Shown here: one piece after another, positions 39,620 through 47,859 of the stretch
Layout: each line of letters begins with the position of its first letter
Numbering within the stretch: the first letter of the stretch is position 1
Assembly (NCBI GenBank): GCA_006503475.1
Contig: RSEH01000234.1
Location: 1-64,000 of the forward strand
Source of the DNA: Stentor roeselii
Taxonomy: Eukaryota > Ciliophora > Heterotrichea > Heterotrichida > Stentoridae
Length of the DNA: 64,000 nt
Direction: 5' to 3'
The notes under the pieces: model-generated
What the model saw: only the letters and a program-made list of their open reading frames with translations
Told to the model about the DNA's origin: nothing
Databases searched by the model: none
Position numbers and translations under genes: made by a program

Positions 39620-41641
39620 ATGGAGTGGGAAAAGGTCACTGACCATATAGAAAGTGTGTTCAACAATCGTCTTTCACCTTTAGAATCTCGCCTTCAGAAT
39701 CAAACTCAGGAAATCAAACATTTGATCGAACTCGCTGCAAACCTCTCCAACCTTGTCAAGGCTCAGGAACACTCAGACCACCCTGATGTTCCAAGACCAC
39801 AAACTGGAAAAGTTCATCATAAGCCTCTTAACTCTGACAGGGGCAGCACTGGCGATGCACGAAGAGGATCTGAGGTCAAAAAGACTGAAGAAGCCAAAAA
39901 TAAAGCCAAGAAAGACCCTGAAGAGGCGAAGAAGGAAAAGGAAGAAGCGAAGAAAAAGAAGGATGAAGAGGAAAATAAGAAAAAAGAAGAAGCTGCGAAG
40001 AAGAAGGAAGAGGAAAAAAAGAAAAAGGAAGAGGATGAGGCTAAAAAGAAGGAAGAAGCTGCGAAGAAAAAAGAAGAGGAAAATAAAAAGAAGGAAGAAG
40101 CGAAAAAGAAGAAAGATGAAGAAATTGCGAAGAAAAAGGAAGAGGAAAATAAGAAAAAGGAAGAGGCTAAAAAGAAAAAGGAAGAAGAAGATAATAAAAA
40201 AAAAGAAGAAGCTAAAAAGAAGAAGGAGGAAGAAGATAATAAGAAAAAAGAAGAAGAAGCTAAAAAGAAAGAAGAAGCTGCTAAAAAGAAAGAAGAGGAA
40301 AATAAGAAAAAAGAAGAAGCTAAAAAGAAAAAAGAGGAAGAAGATTTAAAAAAGAAAGAAGAAGCTAAAAAGAAAAAAGAAGATGAAGATTCTAAAAAAA
40401 ATGAAGAAGGAAAAAAAAAAGAAGATAAAAAAGAAAAACCCAAACCTGAAGACAAAAAGAAACCTGAGGACAAAAAGAAGCCTGAAGAAAAAAAACCTGA
40501 AGAGTCAAAAGCAAAGACAGGAGCCAAGCCTGCCGACCCAAAAAAAACAGTACCCAAGAAAAAAGATGCCCAACCAGTCCAAGAAAAAAAAGAAGACTCT
40601 CACCCAGAGCCCCCAAAAGAACACTCAGACGACTCTAAACCTTTAGAGCACCCTGAAGATGCTCATACCGAAGAAAAACCTCATCCAGAGGCCCAAGAAT
40701 CAGATGCAAAGCATTCAGAAAACCATGAAGAGGCTAAACACGAGGACCACCCAGCTCCCAGTGAGTCTCACTCTGAGTCCCACCATGAAACTCCAGCAGA
40801 TTCTCATGAAGTCCACGAGCCAAAGGCAGAATCACATGAAACCCACGAGTCGAAGACGGAGACCCACGAAGTTCATGAAACAACGACAGTAACTCACGAT
40901 AGTCATGAGACTAAAATAGAAGTTCATGAAACTGTAACTGAGACTCATGTAATCCATGAGTCTAAAGTTGAAATATCAGAATCTCACTTCGAAGAAACTA
41001 AAGAATCTCCAGTAGAAGAGTCAAAATCTGAGCAAATTGAAGAATCCAAGTCTTCAACATCTCAAAGTTCAATCCTAGCTTCAAGAATAAACTTGACAGA
41101 AGTAGAAGAAAGTTTAAACAATCTTCTAAATAGTCATTCTCAAGAAGACCTAAGTCGTGAAAAAGCTTTTGAGTACTCAGTAGGAGCTAAAAGTGCTTTA
41201 AGTCTTCTAAACACCATGGAAGACGAGAAGTTCTACGTTGGAACATCTCCAAGAAAAGAAGTAGTCTGGACCTTCAGACTCTTCTTGCAGTTCACAGGAA
41301 GGACCTTACCAGAAGACAACGACTTAGCCTGGACTGAGATTTCCCAGTTCATCCAAGACATCCGCGACAAAGAAAAACATCAAAAAATGACTGACAAGGT
41401 CTTAATCGAGTACATCCAGTCCTTCGATTTCTCCAACGAGAACATCGACAAGGTAGAAGTGATGATTTCAGGACAGTCCTTAGACCCGCAGCAGTTCACT
41501 GACATCTGCGCAGTTTCAGGTCTTTTGATGTTCACAATTAGAGAAGCTGCGGTATACGCAGGAGTCATCAAAGGCAAAGTCCCTCCTTTCCGTCAATACG
41601 CGCGACTTCTGCATAAGAAGGCACTGGTTCAGGGTAATTAA
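39620..41641 (+). CDS. Lys/Glu-rich (KEKE) protein with conserved-looking C-terminal domain, 673 aa
   Basis: The first in-frame ATG is 39620, 30 bp after the PKG stop. An N-terminal helical part (about 1-55) is followed by a long K/E low-complexity stretch (about residues 90-300: repeated KKKEEAKKKKEEE units). Then comes an acidic, His-rich stretch with repeated S-H-E-x-H-E units (about 325-470). The C-terminal about 180 residues are of normal composition (FYVGTSPRKEVVWTFRLFLQ, AWTEISQFIQDI, ICAVSGLLMFTIREAAVYAG) and look like a folded helical domain. I do not recognise it. KEKE proteins are often cytoskeletal or ciliary scaffolds, and the neighbours (MORN3, ODAD3) suggest the same, as inference only. 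Confidence 0.7.
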   Translation: MEWEKVTDHIESVFNNRLSPLESRLQNQTQEIKHLIELAANLSNLVKAQEHSDHPDVPRPQTGKVHHKPLNSDRGSTGDARRGSEVKKTEEAKNKAKKDPEEAKKEKEEAKKKKDEEENKKKEEAAKKKEEEKKKKEEDEAKKKEEAAKKKEEENKKKEEAKKKKDEEIAKKKEEENKKKEEAKKKKEEEDNKKKEEAKKKKEEEDNKKKEEEAKKKEEAAKKKEEENKKKEEAKKKKEEEDLKKKEEAKKKKEDEDSKKNEEGKKKEDKKEKPKPEDKKKPEDKKKPEEKKPEESKAKTGAKPADPKKTVPKKKDAQPVQEKKEDSHPEPPKEHSDDSKPLEHPEDAHTEEKPHPEAQESDAKHSENHEEAKHEDHPAPSESHSESHHETPADSHEVHEPKAESHETHESKTETHEVHETTTVTHDSHETKIEVHETVTETHVIHESKVEISESHFEETKESPVEESKSEQIEESKSSTSQSSILASRINLTEVEESLNNLLNSHSQEDLSREKAFEYSVGAKSALSLLNTMEDEKFYVGTSPRKEVVWTFRLFLQFTGRTLPEDNDLAWTEISQFIQDIRDKEKHQKMTDKVLIEYIQSFDFSNENIDKVEVMISGQSLDPQQFTDICAVSGLLMFTIREAAVYAGVIKGKVPPFRQYARLLHKKALVQGN

Positions 41642-41660
41642 CTAGTTTAGTTCGTTATAA

Positions 41661-42467
41661 ATGGAAGAGTCTTCACTGGAACAGGCTTATCAACAGTTAT
41701 GGAAAAAAAACGATTTGAAAGCACAGAAAAACGGAGCACATAAAGGAATTTACTGGGTTAAGAAGAGAGAACCTGAAGAAGACGGCAAGATTAAAGGAGA
41801 AAAGTGGTTTCATAGCTGTAAGTACACTGGGGACTGGAAGGAAAATGAAAAGGACGGGTATGGTATCATGGTTTATCAGAATGGAGATAAGTATGAAGGT
41901 GAGTGGAAGTCAAATATGAGAAAAGGACATGGAACACTTTGGAAGTTAGTGAGTAAGAAAGGAAATAAATATAAAAGAATTTACACTGGGGATTGGGATA
42001 ATGATAAGATCTCTGGACAAGGAAGCTACTTTTATGAAAATGATGATAGGTATGATGGCTTCTGGCTTCATGGAAAAAAACATGGACAAGGAAGAATGAT
42101 TTATAGCAATGGAGATATTTATGAAGGACAGTGGATTGATGATCTTAAGGAAGGATATGGAACTTATACTAAACCTAGTGGTGAAAGCTTTGAAGGGTTC
42201 TGGCTTAAAGATTTGAAACATGGCCAAGGAAGCTTTTACTATGGGAATTCGAATAGAATTTATGTAGGGGAATGGTTTGAAGATGTGCCGAAATGTGGAG
42301 TGTTTACTGAAGTTGAAGATGAAGAGATTTCAAGACCGAATAAGCCTAGCTACTTTACTGACCCTGATGAAGCTCCTCAGATACCAGCTCTCATGTTGGC
42401 CAACCCAAACAAAGTCCTGAGACAAGCGATTGAAGAAGTGCGCACCCTAGAAGAAGAGCAAGATTAA
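41661..42467 (+). CDS. MORN3: MORN-repeat protein, MORN3 homologue, 268 aa
   Basis: At least six MORN repeats run from residue about 50 to 215 (YTGDWKENEKDGYGIMVYQN, YEGEWKSNMRKGHGTLW, YDGFWLHGKKHGQGRMIYSN, YEGQWIDDLKEGYGTYTK). Similarity to animal MORN3 extends outside the repeats. The N-terminus LWKKNDLKAQKNGAHKGIY and the end KCGVFTEVEDEE, then LMLANPNKVLRQAIEEVR, match that family's layout and length. MORN3 proteins are linked to sperm and cilium structure, and MORN repeats can bind lipids or dimerise. The start TTATAAATGG lies 19 bp after the stop of the previous gene. Confidence 0.8.
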   Translation: MEESSLEQAYQQLWKKNDLKAQKNGAHKGIYWVKKREPEEDGKIKGEKWFHSCKYTGDWKENEKDGYGIMVYQNGDKYEGEWKSNMRKGHGTLWKLVSKKGNKYKRIYTGDWDNDKISGQGSYFYENDDRYDGFWLHGKKHGQGRMIYSNGDIYEGQWIDDLKEGYGTYTKPSGESFEGFWLKDLKHGQGSFYYGNSNRIYVGEWFEDVPKCGVFTEVEDEEISRPNKPSYFTDPDEAPQIPALMLANPNKVLRQAIEEVRTLEEEQD

Positions 42468-42491
42468 TTCTAATAAGAACTTAAATTTAAT

Positions 42492-44141
42492 ATGTCACGA
42501 GGCACTTCACGCGGGCTGATGCTAACTCCAGATGAAGAGATCCAAGAACTCACAAAACATCTAACAATCCTCGAACAAGAACGTAAAACTTTATTCGAAG
42601 AGTCAAAGTCAACATCAAATAAAAACAAAGAAGCGATCACAACCTTACAAATTGAGAAGAGCCATTTAAGAAGTAAGCTAAAAACTTCAATAAAAGCCCC
42701 AGAATCCGAATCTTCAAGAGTAAAAGTAGAGGATTCAGAAGAAATCCTAAAACTGCGAAGAAGACTCGACCAGTTGCGAAACTTACACGAGGCGAAAAGA
42801 CAGCAATTGAAGAGCATAAGAGACAAACTAAGTGAAATCCCGACGGAACAGGCCACATCTGAGGAAGTCCCAATGAACCGGCAGATCCGTGTATTAGAAA
42901 ATCGACTTGACAAGGCGATGATCAAGTACAACGAAGCTCAGAGCATTCGAAAAACTTATGAACAGATTGTCAAACAACTGAAACAGGAAAGAGTTGCTTA
43001 TGATAATCAACTCGCCGCAATTGAAAGGTCTCTGAAAGGTAAAGATCATGATTTCGAAGAACTTCTTCTTCTTAGTCATGACGCGAATCATGCTAAAGAA
43101 ACTGCTGAGGCCGAACTTTGTCGATTTGAAGCACAGGTCCTAGTTGAAAGATTAACACGAAGTAAAAACGTTGAAGAGAAAAAAGATGAAGTTCAAAAAA
43201 GAATCGATGTCAAAAAAGCAGACCCTTCAGACCGAAGCCCAAATCGAGAAGACTCTGACTTTCTCATGAAAGTCGCTGGAATGGCACACTCGGCATCTAA
43301 TGAAGAACGTCTTCAAGAAGAGAAACAAAAAATCAAAGACTACGAAAGCGCCTTCCGTAGAATCAAAGAAGCGACAGGAGTGACAGACGTGAATGAAATA
43401 ATCCAAAAGTTCGGCACCCAAGAAGACACTTTTCAAAATCTTGAAACTTTAAAACTCGAACATCAAAAAAAACTTGAAAAACTCAGCCAAACGAAACTTG
43501 AACTAAAAAAACAAGTCGATGGTCTCAGGTTCAACTCTCGAAAAGAACAAGAAACGAAAAAAGTCTTGAAAGAAGCAGAAGACCTTCTTGCAAGAACTAT
43601 TAAAAAGTTCGAAAAAGCCAAAACAAAAAAAGCGAAAATAGAAAAAACTCTTCAAAACACCTTAAACGGCGTCGGGCACATTCATCAAATTTTATCTGGA
43701 TTCCGAGTTGAAGGCCAGGCAAGAATAGAAAAAATCGACGAGAACCTTGTAGAAGTTTTAATCCAATGTCAGGAAAAAATGAAGAAAATTTACTTCTGGG
43801 TCAGAGAAAACCAGTTTTTTCACAGTGTTCAAGCAAATGCACCACTTTTATCGAAACCAACAGATACTGCTCAAAGAACAGCAGTGGTTTTACAAGCGAT
43901 TTATGCAGTTCCTGAAATGGCCAACAGTTACGCGCAAGGTTTCAAGTCAGACTACAGAGGACGACGAAATCGTACAGATGATGACGACGACTTCTCAGAA
44001 GAAACAAGCAGCGCACTTAATGACTCAGTCTTAAAAGACAAGCTAGCCAAGGAAAATTCTTTAAAAGTAGAAAAACTGTCAAAAGGCCTTCGAGTTAGAC
44101 GAGCTTCAAGTGCAGCAGGACGTAAAAAACCGATTAAATAA
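42492..44141 (+). CDS. ODAD3: outer dynein arm docking protein, ODAD3/CCDC151-like, 549 aa
   Basis: This is a coiled coil along almost the whole length. Family-like segments are IRVLENRLDKAMIKYNEAQS, TYEQIVKQLKQERVAYDNQL, LLLSHDANHAKETAEAEL and IKEATGVTDVNEIIQKF with QEDTFQNLETLK after it. The last recalls the most conserved part of CCDC151 (ODA10 in Chlamydomonas). These proteins help attach outer dynein arms to doublet microtubules or assemble them. A related docking subunit (CCDC63/114) has similar coils, so the exact paralogue is not certain. The C-terminus is basic (RVRRASSAAGRKKPIK). It follows MORN3 after 24 bp on the same strand. Confidence 0.7.
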   Translation: MSRGTSRGLMLTPDEEIQELTKHLTILEQERKTLFEESKSTSNKNKEAITTLQIEKSHLRSKLKTSIKAPESESSRVKVEDSEEILKLRRRLDQLRNLHEAKRQQLKSIRDKLSEIPTEQATSEEVPMNRQIRVLENRLDKAMIKYNEAQSIRKTYEQIVKQLKQERVAYDNQLAAIERSLKGKDHDFEELLLLSHDANHAKETAEAELCRFEAQVLVERLTRSKNVEEKKDEVQKRIDVKKADPSDRSPNREDSDFLMKVAGMAHSASNEERLQEEKQKIKDYESAFRRIKEATGVTDVNEIIQKFGTQEDTFQNLETLKLEHQKKLEKLSQTKLELKKQVDGLRFNSRKEQETKKVLKEAEDLLARTIKKFEKAKTKKAKIEKTLQNTLNGVGHIHQILSGFRVEGQARIEKIDENLVEVLIQCQEKMKKIYFWVRENQFFHSVQANAPLLSKPTDTAQRTAVVLQAIYAVPEMANSYAQGFKSDYRGRRNRTDDDDDFSEETSSALNDSVLKDKLAKENSLKVEKLSKGLRVRRASSAAGRKKPIK

Positions 44142-44165
44142 CATTAGAATAATTTTCACTCTTAA

Positions 44166-45086
44166 TTAACAGTTCCTGTTGTCCACATCAGACTTCTGCT
44201 CTTTTCTTATAAAATCATGTTGCAACAGTTGACTCGCTGAAGGACGGTCTGAAGGATTCGGCTTTAAACAGATCTCAATGAAACTTCTGCAACTTTCTGA
44301 AACGCCTTCAGGAATCGGGGGTGTCTGGCCGAGGACGATGAGGTGAAGAACTTCTTTAACTGACCTTGAAATTGAACTCCAAGGCGCGTTTCCAGTGACC
44401 AGTTCAATGACAAGACACCCGACAGACCAGATGTCGGCAGGGTAACTGTGTCCGGAGCGGTTTGCAACTTCAGGAGCCATCCAATAAGGACTTCCTTTAA
44501 GACTTTTGCAGAGTTCTTCTTTGCAAAGCTGACATTTTCTGATCTTTTTAGAAGCGCCGAAGTCGGAGAGCTTTATGAGACCTTCTTGACTAACGAGGAT
44601 GTTCGCGGATTTTATGTCTCGGTGAATTATGCCTTGACTGTGCAGGTATTCGAGTCCTTCAAGCACCTGGTAAACATACAAGGCTGCCATTGGCTCTTCG
44701 AACCTGCCGAGTTTGGTGAGGAGGTATTTGAGTGACCCGCCAGGTACATACTCCATCAAAATATTGACTCCGTTGCAATCAGGGTCCAAGTCTGTGAACA
44801 AGTACTGAACGATGTTTTTATGTGAGAGGTTCTGAAGCATAAAGATCTGATGCTTCAAGTTGTAAACTTCCCTCAATATCTGATCAGGACTTCCCTGCAG
44901 TTCGATATACTTCACTGCATGTAGTTCCCCTGTGTCAAGATTCAGACATTCATACACCCTTCCATAAGCTCCTTGTCCGATCAGTACTCCTCTTTTCCAG
45001 TTTGGGGGGTTCGAGTTTTCTAAGACGTTTATAATATTCGGCTCGTTGATTAATTTCGCATTGGTTTTATTGCAGCAGCTTCCCAT
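44166..45086 (-). CDS. MAPKKK/STE11-type protein kinase, 306 aa
   Basis: A kinase domain fills residues about 30-290: GQGAYGRVYE, AVKYIEL, HRDIKSANIL, LSDFGASKK, GSPYWMAPEV, ADIWSVGCLVIELVTG and NPSDRPSASQLLQHDF. The DFGASKK and GSPYWMAPEV motifs and a short insert with two Cys (CQLCKEELC) are typical of MEKK/NPK-like kinases. All catalytic residues are intact. The N-terminus MGSCCNKTN is a strong candidate for N-myristoylation at Gly2 and palmitoylation at Cys4 and Cys5, so it is probably at a membrane such as the cell or ciliary membrane. Start context CTATAAATGG. Convergent with ODAD3 at 24 bp. Confidence 0.93.
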   Translation of the reverse strand: MGSCCNKTNAKLINEPNIINVLENSNPPNWKRGVLIGQGAYGRVYECLNLDTGELHAVKYIELQGSPDQILREVYNLKHQIFMLQNLSHKNIVQYLFTDLDPDCNGVNILMEYVPGGSLKYLLTKLGRFEEPMAALYVYQVLEGLEYLHSQGIIHRDIKSANILVSQEGLIKLSDFGASKKIRKCQLCKEELCKSLKGSPYWMAPEVANRSGHSYPADIWSVGCLVIELVTGNAPWSSISRSVKEVLHLIVLGQTPPIPEGVSESCRSFIEICLKPNPSDRPSASQLLQHDFIRKEQKSDVDNRNC

Positions 45087-45133
45087 TTATAGTTTAGTTA
45101 AATAATTTACTAGAAAGTTATTTAATAGTTATT

Positions 45134-45826
45134 TTAATACTCCTCGTCTATTGTCAGCTCTTTCGCTTTCTCCTTAAGTAAAATCATTCCACCCTTGCCG
45201 ACATTATTATTTTCCAGAAAAAACACTTTCACTTTTCCACAGTCTCTGCAGAATTTCACTAGTTCAACTAAAACTTCAAAGGAAAAATCATTGTCTCGAA
45301 CATCAACACTCAAAAGTTCACTACAAACATCTTTCTTTAAAACCTTAAAAATTTCTTCTTTGTCCTGGTCTTTCAATCCACAAGAGACAAGACTCAACAA
45401 TTTCAGTCTTTTCAACAAGTGGATTCTTTCAAAAAGCCTTGCAAGTCCCCCGGCAGTAAAAGAATTGAAAGAAAGGTTCAAAGAAAAAAGACCTGCTAAA
45501 AACTGAAATTGATCTGAAATCATTCCAACAGTTTTTTTATTTAAAGAATTGTTAACAAGCTGTAAAGTCCTGATATTTTTCAATTCTCTTAACAAAACCG
45601 CTAACATTTCAACATTTTTCTCAGTGAGTCTCTGATCAACGATAGAAATTTCGTTAAGACCTTCACCTTTACCCTCGACAAACATATTGAAGTAAAAAAG
45701 CAGTTCAGGTAACAGGGTGTTATTTTTCATAGCAAATCCTTTCATATCCTCTTCATCCTGTTCACTGCTCAAACTTTGGATAGTTCTTTGAACATTATCC
45801 ATATTGCGCCCTCCACAGCATCCCAT
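45134..45826 (-). CDS. leucine-rich-repeat protein with acylation motif, 230 aa
   Basis: I chose the ATG at 45826, giving MGCCGGRNMDN. It has the TATAATGG context and a Met-Gly-Cys-Cys start fit for myristoylation and palmitoylation. An upstream in-frame ATG is possible but would run into the divergent gene. At least four ribonuclease-inhibitor-type LRRs are seen (IRTLQLVNNSLNKKTVGMI, LFSLNLSFNSFTAGGLARL, LKLLSLVSCGLKDQDKEEI, LLSVDVRDNDFSFEVLVEL, VKVFFLENNNVGKGGM). LRRs bind partner proteins, and none can be named. It is read in the same direction as the kinase at 44166, which also starts with an MGxCC sequence, and lies 47 bp upstream of it. Confidence 0.8.
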   Translation of the reverse strand: MGCCGGRNMDNVQRTIQSLSSEQDEEDMKGFAMKNNTLLPELLFYFNMFVEGKGEGLNEISIVDQRLTEKNVEMLAVLLRELKNIRTLQLVNNSLNKKTVGMISDQFQFLAGLFSLNLSFNSFTAGGLARLFERIHLLKRLKLLSLVSCGLKDQDKEEIFKVLKKDVCSELLSVDVRDNDFSFEVLVELVKFCRDCGKVKVFFLENNNVGKGGMILLKEKAKELTIDEEY

Positions 45827-45831
45827 TATAA
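45827..45831. promoter_or_regulatory. 5-bp spacer TATAA between two divergent start codons
   Basis: The minus-strand ATG (45824-45826) and the plus-strand ATG (45832-45834) are separated only by TATAA. If both starts are right, each gene's promoter must lie in the other gene's coding sequence or its 5' UTR must be almost absent. Confidence 0.55.
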
Positions 45832-47169
45832 ATGCAAAAATCGCATCTTTCATCTTTTCACAACGACCCTCGACTAACCCGCTACCCAAACGACAAAAAA
45901 ATCCAGCCGCTCTTTAAAAAGTCCTTCGGCCAGGCAGAAGAAACCTTAAAAAAGCACATCGAAGACGAAGGCATTCAAAGCACATCAGGCCCCATCAACC
46001 GTTCAGTTCCTCCGAAGATAAAAATTCGAAATATCTCAGCAGCGAAAAATTCAGGACTTAGTCGAGAAAATTTAGAATTTTTGATAAACAAGCTAAAAAG
46101 TGAAAAACTTGAAGTTTTCCGTGATTTATTCACTTATACTGAAAAATATGATCATAAACTTTGCACTCGTGCAAGACTCTTTGAAATGAAAGGACTTTGT
46201 CATGATCTTCTTGAGATGAGTCGAGTCGCTTCTGAGAGACTTAATGAAGAAAATGATTTGTTTGGGTATTTACAGATGGGAACTCTTACCTTGTCACAAG
46301 AAAAGTTCTTATGTGAGGAAAGTGAAGAAGAACAACAAGAAACTGAAGAGTTTTATCAGAAACTTGTGGGAATTTCAGGAGTGCCTTGCATTTGTCTTGT
46401 GAAAGTCCTGGAAGATGAAAATATTAACCTTTCTATTTACCCTTATCTTTCAAACCAAGCGATTGCTGTTGATTTAGATATTAATCGTGAGGAGCAGGAC
46501 CTGGAAGAGATTTTGACTCGAAGTGTTTTTCCTTTTTTAACTTTCAGCAGCTTTACCAATGGAATCGGCTTGAAACATCTAGAAAGTCCTTTCGGAAATT
46601 ACAAGTTTTACCTGAATCTCAGGTTTTCAAGTCAACCTGTTGAAGTCCTTGTCGTTCTTGAAGGACTCGATATTCAAATCAACTGCTTTGAAGAGACCCT
46701 CTCCATTCAAGATCAGCATCTTTTCGACCTTCTTTATCATGAAAACCTTCTCCAGGCAGGGTTTTATCTTAGTGATAATCTTTTCTACTTTCCAGGAAAC
46801 TCAACTCCACTTGTCTGGAAAGCGAAAAACTGGGAAATTGAAAAATTTGAAAAAAAAGATGCGAAAGTTCAGATGAAATTTCGAGAAATTCAAGAATTTC
46901 CAGGAAAATTTGATGTTTTTTATAAGTTTTGCTTTGAAATCACGGTGAAAAACCTTGAAGTAAAGGTATGGAAAAACTTGGTTTCAGGTAAAGGGAAGAT
47001 TTCTCTAAGGTCTGGAGATGAGTTGATTGAAATTAAAGAAGAAGTTTATCATGAAGAGTTTTTGTTGCTTCTTTCATTCCAAGATCTTGATTTGCGATGG
47101 GCAAAGACGACTTTACCAAAAAGTCTTGAGTTTCAGATGTTTCTTGAAAAGTTTATAGATTTTGAATGA
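45832..47169 (+). CDS. unknown acidic protein, 445 aa
   Basis: I do not recognise this protein. The first 70 residues are basic and Ser-rich (NDKKIQPLFKKSF). Residues about 75-150 are helical (RENLEFLINKLKSEKLEVFR). The rest is rich in alternating beta-type segments with aromatic residues (FYLNLRFSSQPVEVLVVLEG, FYKFCFEITVKNLEVKVWKN), suggesting one or two beta-sandwich domains. There is no signal peptide or membrane segment. The start at 45832 has a TTATAAATG context; a later in-frame ATG cannot be excluded. The frame ends with TGA, 34 bp before the convergent tetraspan gene. Confidence 0.65.
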   Translation: MQKSHLSSFHNDPRLTRYPNDKKIQPLFKKSFGQAEETLKKHIEDEGIQSTSGPINRSVPPKIKIRNISAAKNSGLSRENLEFLINKLKSEKLEVFRDLFTYTEKYDHKLCTRARLFEMKGLCHDLLEMSRVASERLNEENDLFGYLQMGTLTLSQEKFLCEESEEEQQETEEFYQKLVGISGVPCICLVKVLEDENINLSIYPYLSNQAIAVDLDINREEQDLEEILTRSVFPFLTFSSFTNGIGLKHLESPFGNYKFYLNLRFSSQPVEVLVVLEGLDIQINCFEETLSIQDQHLFDLLYHENLLQAGFYLSDNLFYFPGNSTPLVWKAKNWEIEKFEKKDAKVQMKFREIQEFPGKFDVFYKFCFEITVKNLEVKVWKNLVSGKGKISLRSGDELIEIKEEVYHEEFLLLLSFQDLDLRWAKTTLPKSLEFQMFLEKFIDFE

Positions 47170-47203
47170 TTTGAAATAGTTCTAATTAAATTTTTGAGGT
47201 TAT

Positions 47204-47830
47204 TTAGTCTTTCTGGCTAAAATAAATCTCTCTTCCTGGACATATCACTTTTGGCTGGACCAAAGCAGAGGCAGTGCCTGTCATTTCTCTGAAAACTCCT
47301 TCTCCGTGGACTACCATTAATGTTTCCTCGTATTTGATTCTGATGTAAGCACTCCAAACGACCTTCGTAGCGAATCCGGAGAGAAAAATTATAAGAAAAG
47401 TGAAAAAAAGGTTCCAAGTGTCAAAATGCGTGTGATAGGCTAGATGGTTGTCTGTCAATTCAGCTTCGATTATGTTGAGAAACCCTTCAAAAAACATTTC
47501 GAATACTTCAAACTTGTAGTAAAGTTCTAAATGACGACTGGAAAGTCTTGTTATTCCACTGATTCCTATTATCGCCATCGGAATGCCCATCACGTTTACC
47601 CCAGATGAGATTAGCATTAGATAAGCTAGTAGGTGGCGATAGCCTCCTCCAAAGAATAAGCTGAGCAGGACCCATACTCCAATAAGTGAATTAAAAGTCC
47701 CAATGATCAAATCAATAATCGCCAAGAGCAGTACTCCCGAGCGAAGACTAAAGCACTTGCAGAAATTTTTATAAGGTGCTCCGAAAACATATAAAAACTT
47801 TTCGTCTTCCACTGAGTTATAAGTTTCCAT
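47204..47830 (-). CDS. four-transmembrane protein, 208 aa
   Basis: Four hydrophobic segments are visible: LLAIIDLIIGTFNSLIGVWV, HLLAYLMLISSGVNVMGIPM and the adjoining AIIGIS, a moderately hydrophobic stretch after the first loop, and LFFTFLIIFLSGFATKVVWS. Both ends are polar and probably cytoplasmic. The layout resembles small tetraspan proteins such as LAPTM types, but no signature proves this. It shares a 29-bp spacer with the divergent PP2C gene at 47860. No catalytic motif is seen. Confidence 0.65.
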   Translation of the reverse strand: METYNSVEDEKFLYVFGAPYKNFCKCFSLRSGVLLLAIIDLIIGTFNSLIGVWVLLSLFFGGGYRHLLAYLMLISSGVNVMGIPMAIIGISGITRLSSRHLELYYKFEVFEMFFEGFLNIIEAELTDNHLAYHTHFDTWNLFFTFLIIFLSGFATKVVWSAYIRIKYEETLMVVHGEGVFREMTGTASALVQPKVICPGREIYFSQKD

Positions 47831-47859
47831 AATGACTGTTTATATAAAAACCGATATAA
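47831..47859. promoter_or_regulatory. 29-bp divergent spacer with two TATAA-like motifs
   Basis: The whole space between the start codons of the tetraspan gene (minus) and the PP2C gene (plus) is 29 bp. It contains TTTATATAAA and CGATATAA, the latter directly before the PP2C ATG. It probably serves as a shared promoter or 5' UTR. Confidence 0.5.

Noticed and set aside
39817-40557. Minus-strand ORF of 246 codons, rich in Phe and Ser
   Set aside because: It is the mirror of the Lys/Glu-rich coding tract on the plus strand and has no independent support.
42470-42931. Minus-strand ORF of 153 codons
   Set aside because: It lies fully opposite the ODAD3-like coiled-coil gene and has no domain.
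45827-45889. Longer N-terminus for the LRR protein reaching into the divergent gene
   Set aside because: The internal ATG at 45826 has the usual context and gives an acylation motif. The longer version begins at a non-ATG codon or runs inside the neighbour's coding sequence.
47160-47215. Reading TGA as Trp (Blepharisma-type code)
   Set aside because: The 445-aa gene would run into the convergent gene. Conserved genes use TGG for Trp with no in-frame TGA, so the standard code fits better.
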